This document shows positions 1 through 12,540 of a stretch of 64,000 nucleotides of DNA, in pieces. Within the stretch, counting starts at the first letter, position 1. Each line of letters starts with the position of its first letter. Source of the stretch: Epiperipatus broadwayi. Lineage: Eukaryota > Onychophora > Udeonychophora > Euonychophora > Peripatidae. The stretch is taken from the NCBI GenBank assembly GCA_028023455.1, contig JAQFVV010006293.1, forward strand, positions 2,989,844-3,053,843. The letters are read 5' to 3'. The translations under genes were made by a program, and so were the position numbers. The notes under the pieces were generated by a model, which did not search any database, was not told the origin of the DNA, and was given only the letters and a program-made list of their open reading frames with translations.

Positions 1-540
1 AGATAGCTGGAACAAAAAAAACAGCAATTTACCAATAAAATTTTCACCTGAGACAAGGCAGTGTATGAAAAAAGGAAGGAATACAAAAGTATTTAAAAAT
101 GATCTATTAACAACAATTGTATATCTGAAGTTTTATAAAATAGTATGAAAAAAAATTAATAATGATATTAGAAAATATAAATCATTGTCGAGCAAAGTTA
201 TAGAAAAGAATAAAAGTTTCAAATGTATACAATAATATCTTGATATTGGAAGAAAAGTTGGAAATATTTCTAAAAAAAGGAATGATATATGAAATGTACA
301 GAAGAGTTCCATAAAGAATTGTATAGTAATAAAGAACAAGGAAACAAATTAACCACAAACATTTACTACATCTGAATTACCAAGCATTTTAAATGAATGG
401 ATAAGGTATGCAACAAATCTATGAAGATAGAAAATCATAGAATTATTTCTGATATCTTAAAAGAAGTTGGTGAAAAAATAAGAAAAATTATTAACAAAAC
501 TGTCTAAATAATAAACGTACACTAGATAATTAGAAAAATG
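1..540 (+). mobile_element. RTE LINE copy A, upstream part (decayed)
   Basis: Degenerate remnant of the linker and RT N-terminal region of an RTE-clade endonuclease/reverse transcriptase. The reading matches copy B in the same window (18.3-17.8 kb, other strand) and copy E (60.6-61.1 kb), in the order: basic linker, acidic 'YSNKE'-like segment, then the region before the RT palm. Stops and frameshifts are frequent and it enters from outside the window. It breaks off about 45 bases before the Tigger-like element at 585. The remaining RT resumes at about 1965, so the two parts are one insertion split later. RTE identity rests on C-terminal motifs in sister copies; orientation is certain, exact edges are not. 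Confidence 0.75.
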
Positions 541-584
541 AAATAGCAGTATATATATATCAATATTTCTAATGGTTATATATA

Positions 585-1926
585 CACCTTTATCCTGCCA
601 AGCGATTGGCTACTTAACGATAGTTCACAATAGCGATCATCATCAATTTGTACCCACTACTTTGATTTACAATCTATTATTCACTATAATGATTGGGAAA
701 AAAAATTTGGGCAGCCATCTTGAATTTTGCATCACTGATGATATCAGACAATAGGTATTTTAAATTCATTTTACCCAAAAGCAAAAGTACATTACTGTAA
801 TTATATAGCACATACAATATTTTATTCATAAAACACAATGTTAGTGCTGCATTCAGTATTTTGAATATAGAATGCATAAACTTAAAATATATATAATTAC
901 TGAGTCTATAATACTGTATACATATAAGTGTTGAATGTCTTTAGAAAAATTAAACTTTATTTAAATATAATGTACAGTATTTGGATTATTTAAATAAAGT
1001 TTAATTTTTCTAAACATTCAACACTTATATTAGATGATGAAAACAGTATAACTAAAATACCATCATCACAAACTTTCAGGAAAACACTAAATACTAATAT
1101 TAAATTGTGTGTGTGTGTTCCTAATTACGTACACCCAAGTGGTTTCAAATCCAAAGAAAAACATTTTTTTTTTTTAAAAAAAAAGATTGCATTTAAAATA
1201 AGTGTTAATAAATAATCTTTCTACATGAACGGGGGAGGGGGACACTATTACATTACTAAAAATATACAGTAAGAAAAATAAACTTAGCATACGTTTTAAA
1301 AAATTAGAAAAGTTAGATTTTTTTTTCTTTTAAAATAAGTTGATTTTTTCCCCAAGTTGATTTTTTCCCCCTAAAGTTTACTGATTTACGATACGCATTA
1401 AATATTTTGTTACTCTGGAGTACAGTAATAAGTCTTATGTTCAATTAAATAATTTATAATTAAACATTGTTATTTTAATTTGAATAATTTCACATAAGTA
1501 ATAAACATAAATGTACATTAATATGTACTGTAATACAAATTTTAAAAAAATGCACTTCAGCATCGTTTTTTTTTTTCATTACAATGAAAACCTTTTGCCG
1601 AAGAATATAAAACTCTTAAATTCAAATTTAGTTTCACTTTCTCTTTCTTTTTGCTGTACTGTACTTTTTAAACAGTGAAAATATACATTTTTTTTCCTAG
1701 TGATATAAACTTTTTTTTTAGATACCATATTTAGTCATCATTGCCATGAAAAAAATCGAAAAAATCTTTGAGCTTGGAAACCAATGTAGTTATTTTACAT
1801 CGACTGGAACCGACCAATTTTTTTTCCCATAGATCCCCATTATAAATACATATTCTGTATACGATATTCTTGCTTAACGATGAATTTTGGAGGACCAATT
1901 GCCATCACTAAGTGGGGGTAAAAGTA
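585..1926. mobile_element. Tigger-like (Tc1/mariner) DNA element, copy 1
   Basis: Non-autonomous element of about 1.34 kb with inverted ends related to CACCTTTACCCCGCTTAG (left end mutated to CACCTTTATCCTGCCAAG) and flanked by TA. The same family recurs at 48282-53566 with better preserved ends, and the left about 320 bp and right about 880 bp of both copies align by eye. TA target and a TIR starting CA with a GCTTAGCGA-type core fit pogo/Tigger-like members of Tc1/mariner. That assignment is inference, because no transposase remains. It lies inside LINE copy A, so it is younger than that insertion. Confidence 0.7.
922..1030. repeat. 109-bp near-perfect palindrome inside Tigger-like copy 1
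   Basis: Arms at about 922-966 and 988-1030 are reverse complements over more than 40 bases around a short spacer of about 20 bases. The right arm, ending in TTAGATGATG, closely resembles the tail of the SINE candidate at 28.5 kb and a stretch at 39.82-39.90 kb. The palindrome is absent at the matching point of the sister element at 48.6/52.7 kb, where a different insertion sits. It may be a snapback MITE or two inverted SINE tails. Confidence 0.7.
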
Positions 1927-1964
1927 TATATTAAAATGGTCTTTTAGTTCTATCAATGTTATCA

Positions 1965-3040
1965 GTTCTGTTGACTTTGAATTCAGTGCAGCCAAGAGTT
2001 GTTATAGAAGGGATCAATAAGTATGAGTTATCATTATGTTTTGACTATAAATTATGAAAAGGCATTTGATTCTTATGCATTTCTATTGGGATTAAGGTTC
2101 TAAACCACCAAGATATAAATCCAGGATATTGTCATATTTTGAAGAATATTTATTAAAATGCAAAGGCAGTGATTAGATTACACATTGTTATTAGCAAGTC
2201 TACCGTTGAACTCCAAAACTTGTTTCAACAGCTTTATAAGAAAAATTTGGGGCTTAAAATGGGAAACCAAGGGAGTAAAAGTAAATGAAGATTATTTAAG
2301 TCACCTGGATTTTGCAGATGCAGTTATTTTTGCAAATACTATATAGTGTCAGGAAATGTTGCAAAAGTTATCAGATAGAAATAAGACTGAAAATAAATAC
2401 TAAAAAGTCTAAAGAAATTGTTCAATAGTTTTTTTCAGAAAAAGAAAATTCAAATTGGTAATCATGAATTAAAAGTTAGCAACCATAAATATCTTGGTCA
2501 AATTTTTGATGCAAATGGAAAGCATAATGGATGAGATCGATCAAAGAAACTAAGATGGAATGGTTTTGGTAGAAATAGTTTAATATGAAAAGGAAATATA
2601 TCTATGAGTTTTAAAAAGAAAGTATTTAATAGATATGTTTAATGGATCTGAGATTTGGCTACTTAATAGAAGAGCAATGCAGAGACTTCATACCACTCAA
2701 TATTAGAGAGATGTTTGTTGGGAATAATAAGAAGGGATCGAAAACAAAATTTTTGAATGTGTTAATAAACAGATGTCACTGACATAATTGAATGAATTAA
2801 AAGAGTGAAATGGAGCTGGTTTGAGCATATTGCTAGAAGAAATGGTAATAGATGAAAATTGAAGTTTTAAATTGAATCCCAAAATATTATAGTAATAGAC
2901 AAAAAAAGATCGCATGTGAAATAGATGGATGAAATAAGGAACTTTATTGGTGTGATGTGGAGAAGAGAAGGTACGCAGGGAAATTGGATTAACTTTGGAA
3001 AGATATCCTGAAATAGATAGATAGTGATTGAAAGTGATTA
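1965..3040 (+). mobile_element. RTE LINE copy A, RT palm to 3' end (decayed)
   Basis: Continuation of copy A downstream of the Tigger-like element. Recognisable segments in order are: 'YEKAFDS'-like palm motif (2050-2080), catalytic-box region reading L-D-F-A-D-A near 2310-2330 (the second Asp of the RT DD pair is lost), and the C-terminal zone matching 'GSEIWLLNRRAMQRL' (2645-2695) and 'IKRVKWSWFEHIARR' (2790-2850). Many stops and frameshifts mean it cannot encode RT. Part of the palm between copy B equivalents 17.7 and 17.5 kb is missing around the insertion. The 3' end near 3040 lacks a clear GAT repeat. Confidence 0.8.
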
Positions 3041-3419
3041 TGACAAATCAGAATCTAATTATTCTCTTACACCCTTCAAGACATAAATCAGCTTTATAGG
3101 CAAATTTAAATAGCTTCAATATTCCTTGTGTTTTAGTTTTAACTTCTTTCAGAAACATTATTTATTGTCCACAAATTCTTACCTCATTACTTTTCCAGTA
3201 GAACACAATCTTTCAATTTCCTCATTTAATAGTGGCGGGGGGGATTCAAAATAATGAAGTTTAATCTTTCTAAAATACTTAATGCTTGAAAAATACCCAA
3301 CTTTTTCCATGTTTAATGTATTATTAAATGTTTTTAGAAAATATTTAAATATGAAAGGCATTAGAAAAATTTCATTTTAGGGTAATGTAAAATTCTAGAA
3401 ATGTCAAACCAATCAATGT

Positions 3420-3745
3420 TTTTCAGCTTGTTGGATGTGTGTAGTATAGAGTGTACTATTATAAAACTATATCTTTATTGAATTGCATATGAAGTAACTA
3501 AATGAATACAATTCTTTCTAAAAAAAAGTATTTTATGATGAAATTGAGCATAGTTTTTGTGGGAAAAGCAGACCCTATTTACATTATAAAGATTATCACA
3601 AAAACACTTAAAAAAATTGCAATATTGATTGCTTTGATTGCAAAGATAAGATTAAAGATAGAATCATTAGAAGGTTATAATTAGACAAAGAGTTGAAGTT
3701 TGTTAAAAAAAAGTGTTTCTGCAGAAGTTAAAAGACATGATTCAT
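3420..3745 (+). repeat. Dispersed repeat R, copy 1
   Basis: A segment shared by eye with 42565-42810 and, more weakly, 7895-8065. Shared landmarks are a 'TTTTTGTGGGA' block, an 'ACATTATAAAGATT' block, a run encoding K/I-rich residues and a terminal 'TTTCTGCAGAAG'-like block. The frame at 3502-3684 is open for 60 codons but the other copies are not open, so it is annotated as an old interspersed repeat rather than a gene. Superfamily unknown. Confidence 0.45.
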
Positions 3746-4402
3746 TATAAAAATATCAAATTAACAGTATAGTGGACCAGCATGCTCTCTCTATATTTGG
3801 AAATATTTGTGATTCATTTATTGCTGTGTACAGTCATTCCAAAACTCATCTCTTGTGTATATATATATTTTTTTCTTGGAGTTGAAATAGCCTGCACATT
3901 TGGAAATGAATATTGCTGATAGTGAGATACATTTATTATTTAGTCATTCTATTTATAGATTTCATATATGTTATTACATATGAACATTTTTATTCACATA
4001 TGTAGACAGACCTTTCACAATAAATTTATATATGTCTTATATATTTGCTAATTATACACCAAAATTATCGATTTTCCATTTGGCTGCCTGTGTATGGAGA
4101 AGAATGACATAGATTCAGTATAAAGTAGAATAATATAAAACATGTTTATATTTAGTAATTAATTCTCATCAACAATTATAATTATTCCTATTCTCATCAA
4201 CATCATTGTCATCATTGTGTACATACTAATGTGTATGCATATATATAGCTACACTTATATGCTAGTATTTTTATTTTTTTTTGTTTATGTTGAAGTTAAA
4301 TATTACTCATAAAATTCGCAAATATCTTGTGCACTTGGTACTACTATATTATTATTCTTTAATACTATACAATATCATTATTTTTAACCATTATAAGTTT
4401 AT

Positions 4403-5090
4403 TGCAGGATAGGATCTCCTGTTTGATTCAATATCTTCAATCCCTAGTTTGTCATCTCCATAACACAGGGGTCCCCAACCCTATGCCCGCAGGCACCATG
4501 GCACCCGCAGACCATTTTACGTGTGCCCGCCACTATCCGAACACGATAAAAAATTATTTAACTGATACAAATAAATTTAATTTTTAAAATTTCTTATAAA
4601 TTATTGTATTATATTGTAATCAAATTGTAGGGCATACTATACTTTTACAGCGTAAAAATATAAACGTTAATTATATGTTAAAATTTTATTTTTGAAATAA
4701 ATATTTTTTTGTATATTATGTGTATTATTAACAATATCCAACTATAAATTTACATTGAAAAAATAAATGGTGCCTGCCACCTGGTTGAAAAAATGGATGC
4801 ACCTGGCCGGTATTATAGAATGTGCTCTTAAGTGCAAAAAGGTTGGGGACCCCTGCCATAACACATCAGTAAATTTCCATATCTCATTCATCCATCTCTT
4901 TCTAGATCGATTGCAATCTCTTAATTTAGTCTAATACTTTAACTATCTTAGTATCTATTATTATCTCTTCTAGCAATATGCTCAGCTCCATTTCAGTCTT
5001 TTTAATTTCTTTCAGAGATGCCACTCATACCTGTTTGTTTTTTTACTCATATATTTTGTGTTGTTCTCATTATTCCTAATGTACTGCAGC
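4403..5090 (-). mobile_element. RTE LINE copy F, 3' end, reverse
   Basis: Reverse-strand 3' terminal part of the RTE family, colinear with 16.43-16.74 kb of copy B: the 'TGCAGGAT' end, the segment for the basic C-terminus ending in RW-M-like residues, the 'LLARR' segment (TCTTCTAGCAATATG, shared exactly with copy B) and the region for 'RNVW'. It is interrupted by the hAT element at 4466-4855. Removing that element and one 8-bp duplication rejoins the LINE sequence. 5' truncated; coding potential lost. Confidence 0.75.
4466..4855. mobile_element. Short non-autonomous hAT element (MITE)
   Basis: 390 bp bounded by perfect 15-bp inverted ends CAGGGGTCCCCAACC / GGTTGGGGACCCCTG, with a perfect 8-bp direct duplication CCATAACA at 4458-4465 and 4856-4863. 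An 8-bp duplication and CAGGGGT-type ends are diagnostic of the hAT superfamily. The ends are GC-rich in contrast to the AT-rich core, and there is no coding capacity. It sits in LINE copy F and is probably young, given the exact ends and duplication. Confidence 0.92.
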
Positions 5091-5099
5091 TATAACAAA

Positions 5100-8000
5100 T
5101 TGATAGCAGCTTGAATTAGTTATATTACAAAGCTGCATGAAAAAAAAATTGTTTAATAAAAAACTTGTCACTACAATTGAGTAATAAATATATAAACTAC
5201 CTAAAAAATTAAAGGAAAATATAGTTTATACATTTAATCACATTATTAAATATTTTATAAAATTATCTTGTAATGAGTGAGTAAATAATAAATTGAAATG
5301 TAAATGAAGAAAGGGAAATTGTTTCAATACATGAAAGAATTTTAATTATGTAATTTCTAAAAATCTAAAGTATTTTGAATTTTTTTGTTTTATTTTTAAA
5401 TAAAATTTCCCATATTGTAATAATAAATTTGATGGCAAAACTAAAAATGATACTAGAATTTTAGAATATTTTAAAGTTGTCATGTGAGGTTTAAATATCA
5501 GTAACATTTTTTTTTCTTCCTATGATAACTAATGTAAATAAAGAAAAAAAGAGAGAGAAAAAAACTTTTTTCTTTCATTTATTTTTGTGTCAAGTTATAA
5601 CCTAATAACTGTAAATTTGTTTCCACAATGAACTGTAAAGAGAATAAAAAATGTTTTCCAAAAAATATGTTGTTGTAAGAAAACAGGTCAATTTGGTAAA
5701 CATGTTATTGAACAATATTAGATGCGATATAAATAGTCCAGTCCTGGTCAAGCAAGCTACTCTACTTTATTTATTTGAAGACTCCACTGTAAGAAGCATT
5801 GTTGAAGTGATCCAATGCTGAGGAGAAAAAATGCTGCTAAAACTGTTTTCTACCATAATATGGGTAGCCATATCTTGCTGTTTTACAGTCTTTTTCAATA
5901 CTCCAATTACAATAGCAAGTATAATGATTTTATAAAGCAGAAAACTACCTTGCATGGCTAGATAAACCAACCAAAACACCCAGAATATGCAGTCGGATCC
6001 AGAAACTAATGTTGATGTTTGCCAAAACCAGCCAGTGTCATAAGAATTATCCAAGGCCTATTGATATACTCTGTGTACCATCATCACTGCTGTTGTATTT
6101 TCTCTTTAACATCACCAGTGCCCAAGGAAAAGAACTACTATCTTTGGCAGAATCAATGAAGACAACTATAAATATATTAAAAGAATAATATCTATCAGAA
6201 AACCATGGTTTTGAACTGTTTAAACATTTAATGTGGTAAGTTCTACAGATATTATAAGGCCTTAAACTTAAATTTAAAATATTTTTTATTACTATTATAT
6301 TTCATATTTTGTATATGCATTAATAGTTATGGTTAATATATGCAATAATTTTTATTTATGCATTGTTAATAAAATTATTTTTTTTATTAATCCATTTATT
6401 TTGTTTTTGCTTCTTGAACTTATTCCAAACATAATACTTCTAACATTTACTATGCTTGCAGAAATTATGCAATCTATTGGGAGACATGCAGGAATGGTGA
6501 TAATAATTTGTAAATGATGATGATTGGCGTTAATAAGTTTTCCAAAAGCAAACTTTCTATTCAGAAACTTTGACACTGGAGAGTTTCATTTTTTTACTTT
6601 TAATTTTATTGAAACTGAAAAAATACTTTGGTAGGACTTGTATTTAGGTTATAAATCATCATCATCATAATATTGGATAAAATTAATATATATTTGAATT
6701 TAATCATTTTATTTGAATTTTATTAACTATTCACCTTTCAAAATGTAAATAATTATTTGAATTAAGATTTACACTTGATATTTATCCCTGTTAAATATGA
6801 TTGTATATTTTTAGTTCCTAGTTTAAAACCAAAATACCATTACTTATTTGGCACAAACATTATTGTGGCCTGGATTTTCTTTTTTCTGCTCAACTTTATG
6901 CTTGTATAGTCACATAATGTAGTGGATATTAGAGCATGAATAAACTTAGCATATTGTGCTGTTTATATAATAAGTAACAAACAATAAATGTTTGGAATGA
7001 GAAATAAAATTAGCATTTAAAAAAAAAATTTCTGTGTACTAATATTTTATGAAAGCAATAGTTTTAAGTCTGGGTAGGCAAGGTAATATTTAATAAATAT
7101 CAGTATATATAAAAAATAATAAAAATAAACATTAAGGCAGAAGTATATCATGTTTTTCTGGAAAAATTTGTATATAAAGAGTTAACACTAGTGTGTGTAA
7201 ATTAATGTGAATATATATAATATTTAGTCCGTTTGTAAATCTGCATAAAAAGGATAATCAACAAGGATATTATAAAACATTTATAAATAACACATTGATA
7301 AAAAGAAGAATGAATCTAGCTCCAACAGTTATTTTTTTTGTGTGTGATGGTGGTCTTTGGAACAATTTAAAGGTGTCTTCAAAAAATAGATATCAACAAG
7401 TGATAAATATTTGATGGTAGGAGTCTTAATAGAAATAAATCTATTAAAAGAAAAAAAAACTTCATCTTTTTGGTTTTTAGATTTTCTGAATGCTGATAGT
7501 TGTGATATTTTTGTTAATTTAAAGACCAATATATGTGATACTGATTAAAGAATTTAATTTAGTAATTAATATTCAAAAAATTCTGACACTTTATCAAAGA
7601 GTAACTGAAAATATCTTCAATAATTTTGACTTCAGTAATTGTTAATGTGAAAATATGATTAAATAAATTGACAGCATTTTGAATCAAAAGATGGATAAGG
7701 TTTGTTGTTATGTATTTCATCATAATCATACAATTATGTTATTAAGTTAGTGGTTTGTAGAGTTGCTATTTTTTCAGTCTTATTGCATGGAAATAAAACA
7801 TGACCTGTAATAATATAAAATGAATATTTCTTTAAAGATATTCTAATATTCTGAAAATATAATAGCAAGATCATAAGACTACTTTTAAAAAAAGTATTTT
7901 ATGGTTATTTGAAAGTGATTTTCATAGAAGGGTGCATTCTTTTTACATTATAAAGATTTTCTCAAAGATGCTTTACAGAGAGAAAAGAGTGTATTGAAGA

Positions 8001-9540
8001 AATACAATAGGCAAAGTTTTGAAGAATCTTAAAAAAAAAAAAAATGTTGCAAAAAAGGTTGAATGATTTAACTGACTATAAGCACTAATTGCATGATATA
8101 TATGGATGTACTAATGTTTCATGGATTGATTTATATAGTTATCACATAATTCAATTTTAATTTTCTGGATTTATGATGGCCATATTTATTTATGAGTAGC
8201 TATATATATATATATTTGTGCATAGTTCCTGATTTATGTATTAAAATATATTTTAAAATAAAATACAATACCAAATTTTTCCTAGCTGTAATAAACTTTC
8301 AGCAAATTTTTTTGGTAGTGCAGTATTTATAAATTAATTAAGCTTTATTAATAAACAGTAATCTTTCTAAATTCATTTAAAATTAAATTAGTTAAAAGTT
8401 AATTATAACAATTTGTTCTAAAACTGAAATTAAATGCTTGACTTGAATTCTGGAAGTACAATTTCCACAAATTTTTTTATTTATATATTTTGATTTAAAA
8501 TCACAGTAATAAGAACAAGACAGAATACTTTTTTGTCATGTAATTTTTGACAAAAATTTAGGAGAAAAAAAAAATTCTATGTTTTTAAAATTTTAGATTA
8601 GTTGGATAAAAACAGAATTTTTATAAAATGATTTTTAATTTTCTTATGCAAATCAAATTACATTTAACTTAAATTTTTTTGGATTGCATATAATTGAAAT
8701 AGTACTTTGTTAGCCATAGTTCATGACTTCACTGTATATGTATTTTGTCACTATAATATAGTTAAAGGCAGTCAAGTGTTTATACTTTATACTTAGCAAC
8801 CTGAAGCTACATCAAAAAGAAAGTTCAACTTTTTTTTTTGTAGATTTCAAACACAGGTCTATAAGGTAGCTAGCTGTTCTATTAAGGGAGTGCTGTTTAT
8901 AATAAATAAAGTTTATTTTATTATGGCCAAAGAAAGCTTTTTTTTTTAAAGACCTTTTAACTGATCAAAAGAGGTTTAATTTGCAGATAAGTAATGTATT
9001 TGAAAATGTAATCATTATCATTAGACAAATGAACTGCAAAGGATGAATATCTTTGAAAAATGTATTTATTTTTACTTTGTTTTTGATTTATGTGATGTTT
9101 AATCCCAAACATGAGGATATTGATATTAATTTGAATAAAATTATTAATAAAAATGCCTCTTTTCTTCTTCTTCCTTCCTCATATATATATAAATATACCT
9201 CATCTCCATTGTATATATTTATTTAGTTGAAGGCAGTTATATATGCCTATGTGATCAGGGTTATAAATGCACATGTTTTACACTCAACTAGCAATTGGAA
9301 ACAAATAATATGAGAAAATCAATAATTTTTACTAGAAACATTCAAACATGGATGTGTAAAGATAACCTTTCTACCAAGAAAATGGTTGACATAGTAGATA
9401 GATTTTATTCTATTTATGTACAAAGAAGAGTGAACTGCAATTCACTTAAAAATAAAATGGGATTTGATTTGATCATTGTTATTTTTATGGATAATCCAAT
9501 ATCTTTATGAGACATTTTTAACTAATTAATTTTGCTATAC
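5100..9540. other. AT-rich stretch without recognisable genes
   Basis: Mostly low-complexity A/T sequence with short TA and T runs. A slightly more complex patch lies at 5740-6130. A weak third copy of repeat R lies at 7895-8065. No exon, RNA gene or complete transposon could be supported. Confidence 0.5.
7895..8065 (+). repeat. Dispersed repeat R, copy 2 (weak)
   Basis: Resembles 3520-3740 in block order: an AAAGTATTTTATG block, a 'TTTACATTATAAAGATT' block (shared exactly with copy 1) and an A-rich run of 14 followed by a TTGCA(A) segment. No coding capacity. Confidence 0.35.
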
Positions 9541-9551
9541 CAATATACATA

Positions 9552-12540
9552 GTGTGCCGGTCGGATTTGTATGTTCACGTAACAAGATCTTGCATCTAGG
9601 CAAAAGTACCTCGAATCCAATCGTGCACAAGATACACAGGTCAGGAACACTCATGAACTCTGCCCTATTTGCCTATTTCCCAGATCTATAACATTATGAA
9701 CAACAATCCCGATGACATCGATTTAATTTACTTCTCACCGCCGGCATCGCTCATCGGAGACACAAAAAGACTCTAGGCTAAATTTAATGATAGACTAACT
9801 TAACAACTAACTATATTTTATGAGCAATGAAGGCTCGTGACCTAGCATATTAATTATATATTTAGCGGAGATCATCTAGTCAAATTGAGCATAATTAATA
9901 ACTTAATATATTAACTTAACTAAAAGAAAGCAATGGTTCAAGTTGATGTATATAGTTTAAGATTTATTAGATTGACAATAAATAAATATGTCGGGTTATT
10001 TATCCAACATTAGCCTCACTAGTATGATATATATATTTAATTCATATTTTACAATAACTTGATATTTGCGGCTATGCCAATAATATGTGTGTGACTTAAG
10101 AAATTAGCGCTATTGGAATGCATTACTAAAATACTATTACACCCCCAGAGAGACGAAAAGAGCATTTACTTGATTTGAAAAGGAAATAATTTTACAAGCA
10201 AATATTACATTTTGTTTTATTCAACATTATTATTAGATTGAGTTGTAAATAATTAATGTGCGGGATGGATAATGAATAATTATATAAATGCTAATAAATT
10301 TATCACGTTGATACGCATAGTAAACTAAGGGAAATATGTCTGTTTAGAGAAATCATCGCATTACGACTTATGGCTATTTCTGGGCAACTAATAATATACT
10401 GAAAGGCGGTGCGTGCATGGCGGCAGATTGGGGTGGTCCAATTATGGATCCTGGAGTGTGCTTCATGAATTTGATTAACTAAATTTACCGATTTCCTCTG
10501 CAAAAGGCAGGATCGGTGTTGAGATGAAGGGCAGTCGGCTATGTCTTTATCGGGCTGGATTTTCCAGAGCGATTCCCGTATAAAGCATGCACATACGACC
10601 AAGTGTGTCCACAGGATGGTTTTACAGCCTGGTTTCTAGGACACTGAGAACGATGATGGGGCTCGACTTAGCGAATACCTCCATGTGAGAGAGAAGCACG
10701 AATATATATAAACGAAGTGGCCTATATGCACGCAACGCTTAATAACATAATATAACTATAGCTTTAAAGATTATCTAAACATATTTACTGCCCATAAATT
10801 GTGAAATACTTGGCGTAATGGTATGGTTTATTCGTTAAACAGACATGGATAATAATTCTAATTAAATATAAAACTAAGGTCTGAAGATCCCCCCCCCCCT
10901 TTACATTATGTTACTTAATATTATTCATAACTTCCCACACATTTAATAAATCTCAATCTTGGTTAATAAATGCCCTGATGAAAATATATAAATTAATACA
11001 AAATAAATGGGTGGTGGTAATAGCTATGATGGGTTTTACATATATAATATAAATTAATAATAAGAGATAGCGCATTATTTAGAACGGAAAATATTTGTGA
11101 AACAGATGTCAATCTGTTTTTCTACAGTTAACATAAAAAATAATTAGTTTGTTTATCTAAAATCGCTAGCACCTGGGCAAGTTGAATAAGATTTGTTTTG
11201 ATTAAGTTATAAGTTAATTACCCGATAATGATGGGTGGGGAAAACGAAAATAAATTATATGCTGGCGATTTTAGTAATATCATTGGCATTTCTTTTTAAA
11301 ATATAAATACATAAATCTAAATGAAAATTATTTGCCGCCAGGAAATAAAATAAAAGAAAACATTTTATAAGAGGCTTAATAGTGATTAGTTATATAGAGT
11401 TATAAGAATTACATATTTTGAAGACATTTAATATATATGATTAGAAAATATAATAAATATTACAGAGAAGACAGGATTTGAGAATTACGAGCGGTCAAAG
11501 TTCTTTTTACCTTGCTATTTGGAAGAGTGATTTTAATACGTGTCAGTCTCCATCGGTATTGGTTCACTAGATCTAGGGTAGCATTATTATATGGTAGTTA
11601 GCATTTCACTTTCACTGAAAAAATATATAAAGTTCATCAGTACGGGATGCAGAGCTTCGCTTATGGGAACAGCATATTAGAACGGAGGGGAAGGCGAAAT
11701 TTCCCCTACTCACGGCACATTGAGTGAGAATCAAAACTGGCGTGGAATATGTATAGCAACATCATAGTTTGGTGGTCTCCTCTGTGGATTCAAATCCAGC
11801 AGTATTTATACTTTTATTTTGATGATGTAACTTAGCAACTACTGCTGGACCTGAGGCGGTTTAAGCACTTACTGTACATCTGGAATAATTTGACCGGATA
11901 TTTTCTTATCTGGTAAGACTTTTGAAACAATGCAATTTTGTTATCAGTTTCTCGAACGATTGTTTTAAAATAAATCTTATGATTTTAAACAAGCTAGCAT
12001 GGACAAAATTTCCACTAATGGGTTTATTTTATTATTACAAAATCGTAATCTTTTACTTTTATCTAAGGGATCTTCCGGGTAATTGTTTTTGAGAGACTTT
12101 TTAACAAGATTGCTTCATTTCTGGCTACAAAATTACATATGAAAAAATAATAAGTTTCATATATGATACTTTATATTTTATATATAACATAACTTTATTA
12201 ATTTATTCGCAATCTCCTATGCTGAAATATATATATAGATTTATTACTTACGCCCGTATACACATGAGAATATTATTAAATAAAAATATTTTTAGATTAA
12301 AATACATAAGTGTTTATGTGATTTATGTTAAAATACTAAGCAAAAGAAATATACATATTATTAGATATGTATATATGTGCGTGAAGGTGGGTTTGGATAT
12401 AGTTAGATGGTAGGAGATTGGATGTGGACTGTGAAGCAAGGATCTGAGCATCAGATCAGCTTCAATAGCTGCACATCTATAATTATTAGTTTCTAATCAC
12501 TTCATCTCACTATATTTGATTTCCCAAAGTGTTACATGAT
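9552..12540 (-). other. Complex, less AT-rich island of unknown type (L3)
   Basis: Base composition and word content change sharply at about 9550 (GTGCCGGTCGG) and fade by 12.1-12.5 kb. Read on the minus strand, the last 43 bases (reverse complement of 9550-9592) align without gaps to the end of the 57.1-60.5 kb island, with about 31 of 43 identical by eye. Both also carry an identical GATTCGAGGT upstream, so the two islands look like diverged copies of one repeat in opposite orientation. An 11-base C run lies near 10889. The open frame at 10303-10602 (minus, 99 codons) has no recognisable motif. The right boundary near GTGTTACA at about 12530-12537 is only a guess. It could be an LTR-type or large DNA element. 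Confidence 0.35.

Noticed and set aside
5767-6054. 95-codon minus-strand frame with hydrophobic stretches suggesting a membrane protein exon
   Set aside because: No recognised family, no convincing splice acceptor with pyrimidine tract, and hydrophobic runs are expected from T-rich DNA.
10303-10602. 99-codon minus-strand frame in the 9.5-12.5 kb island
   Set aside because: No motif or family resemblance; the island looks repetitive rather than genic.
11740-11820. tRNA gene suggested by GGATTCAAATCC
   Set aside because: Only the T-arm/B-box fits; acceptor and D arms cannot be formed.
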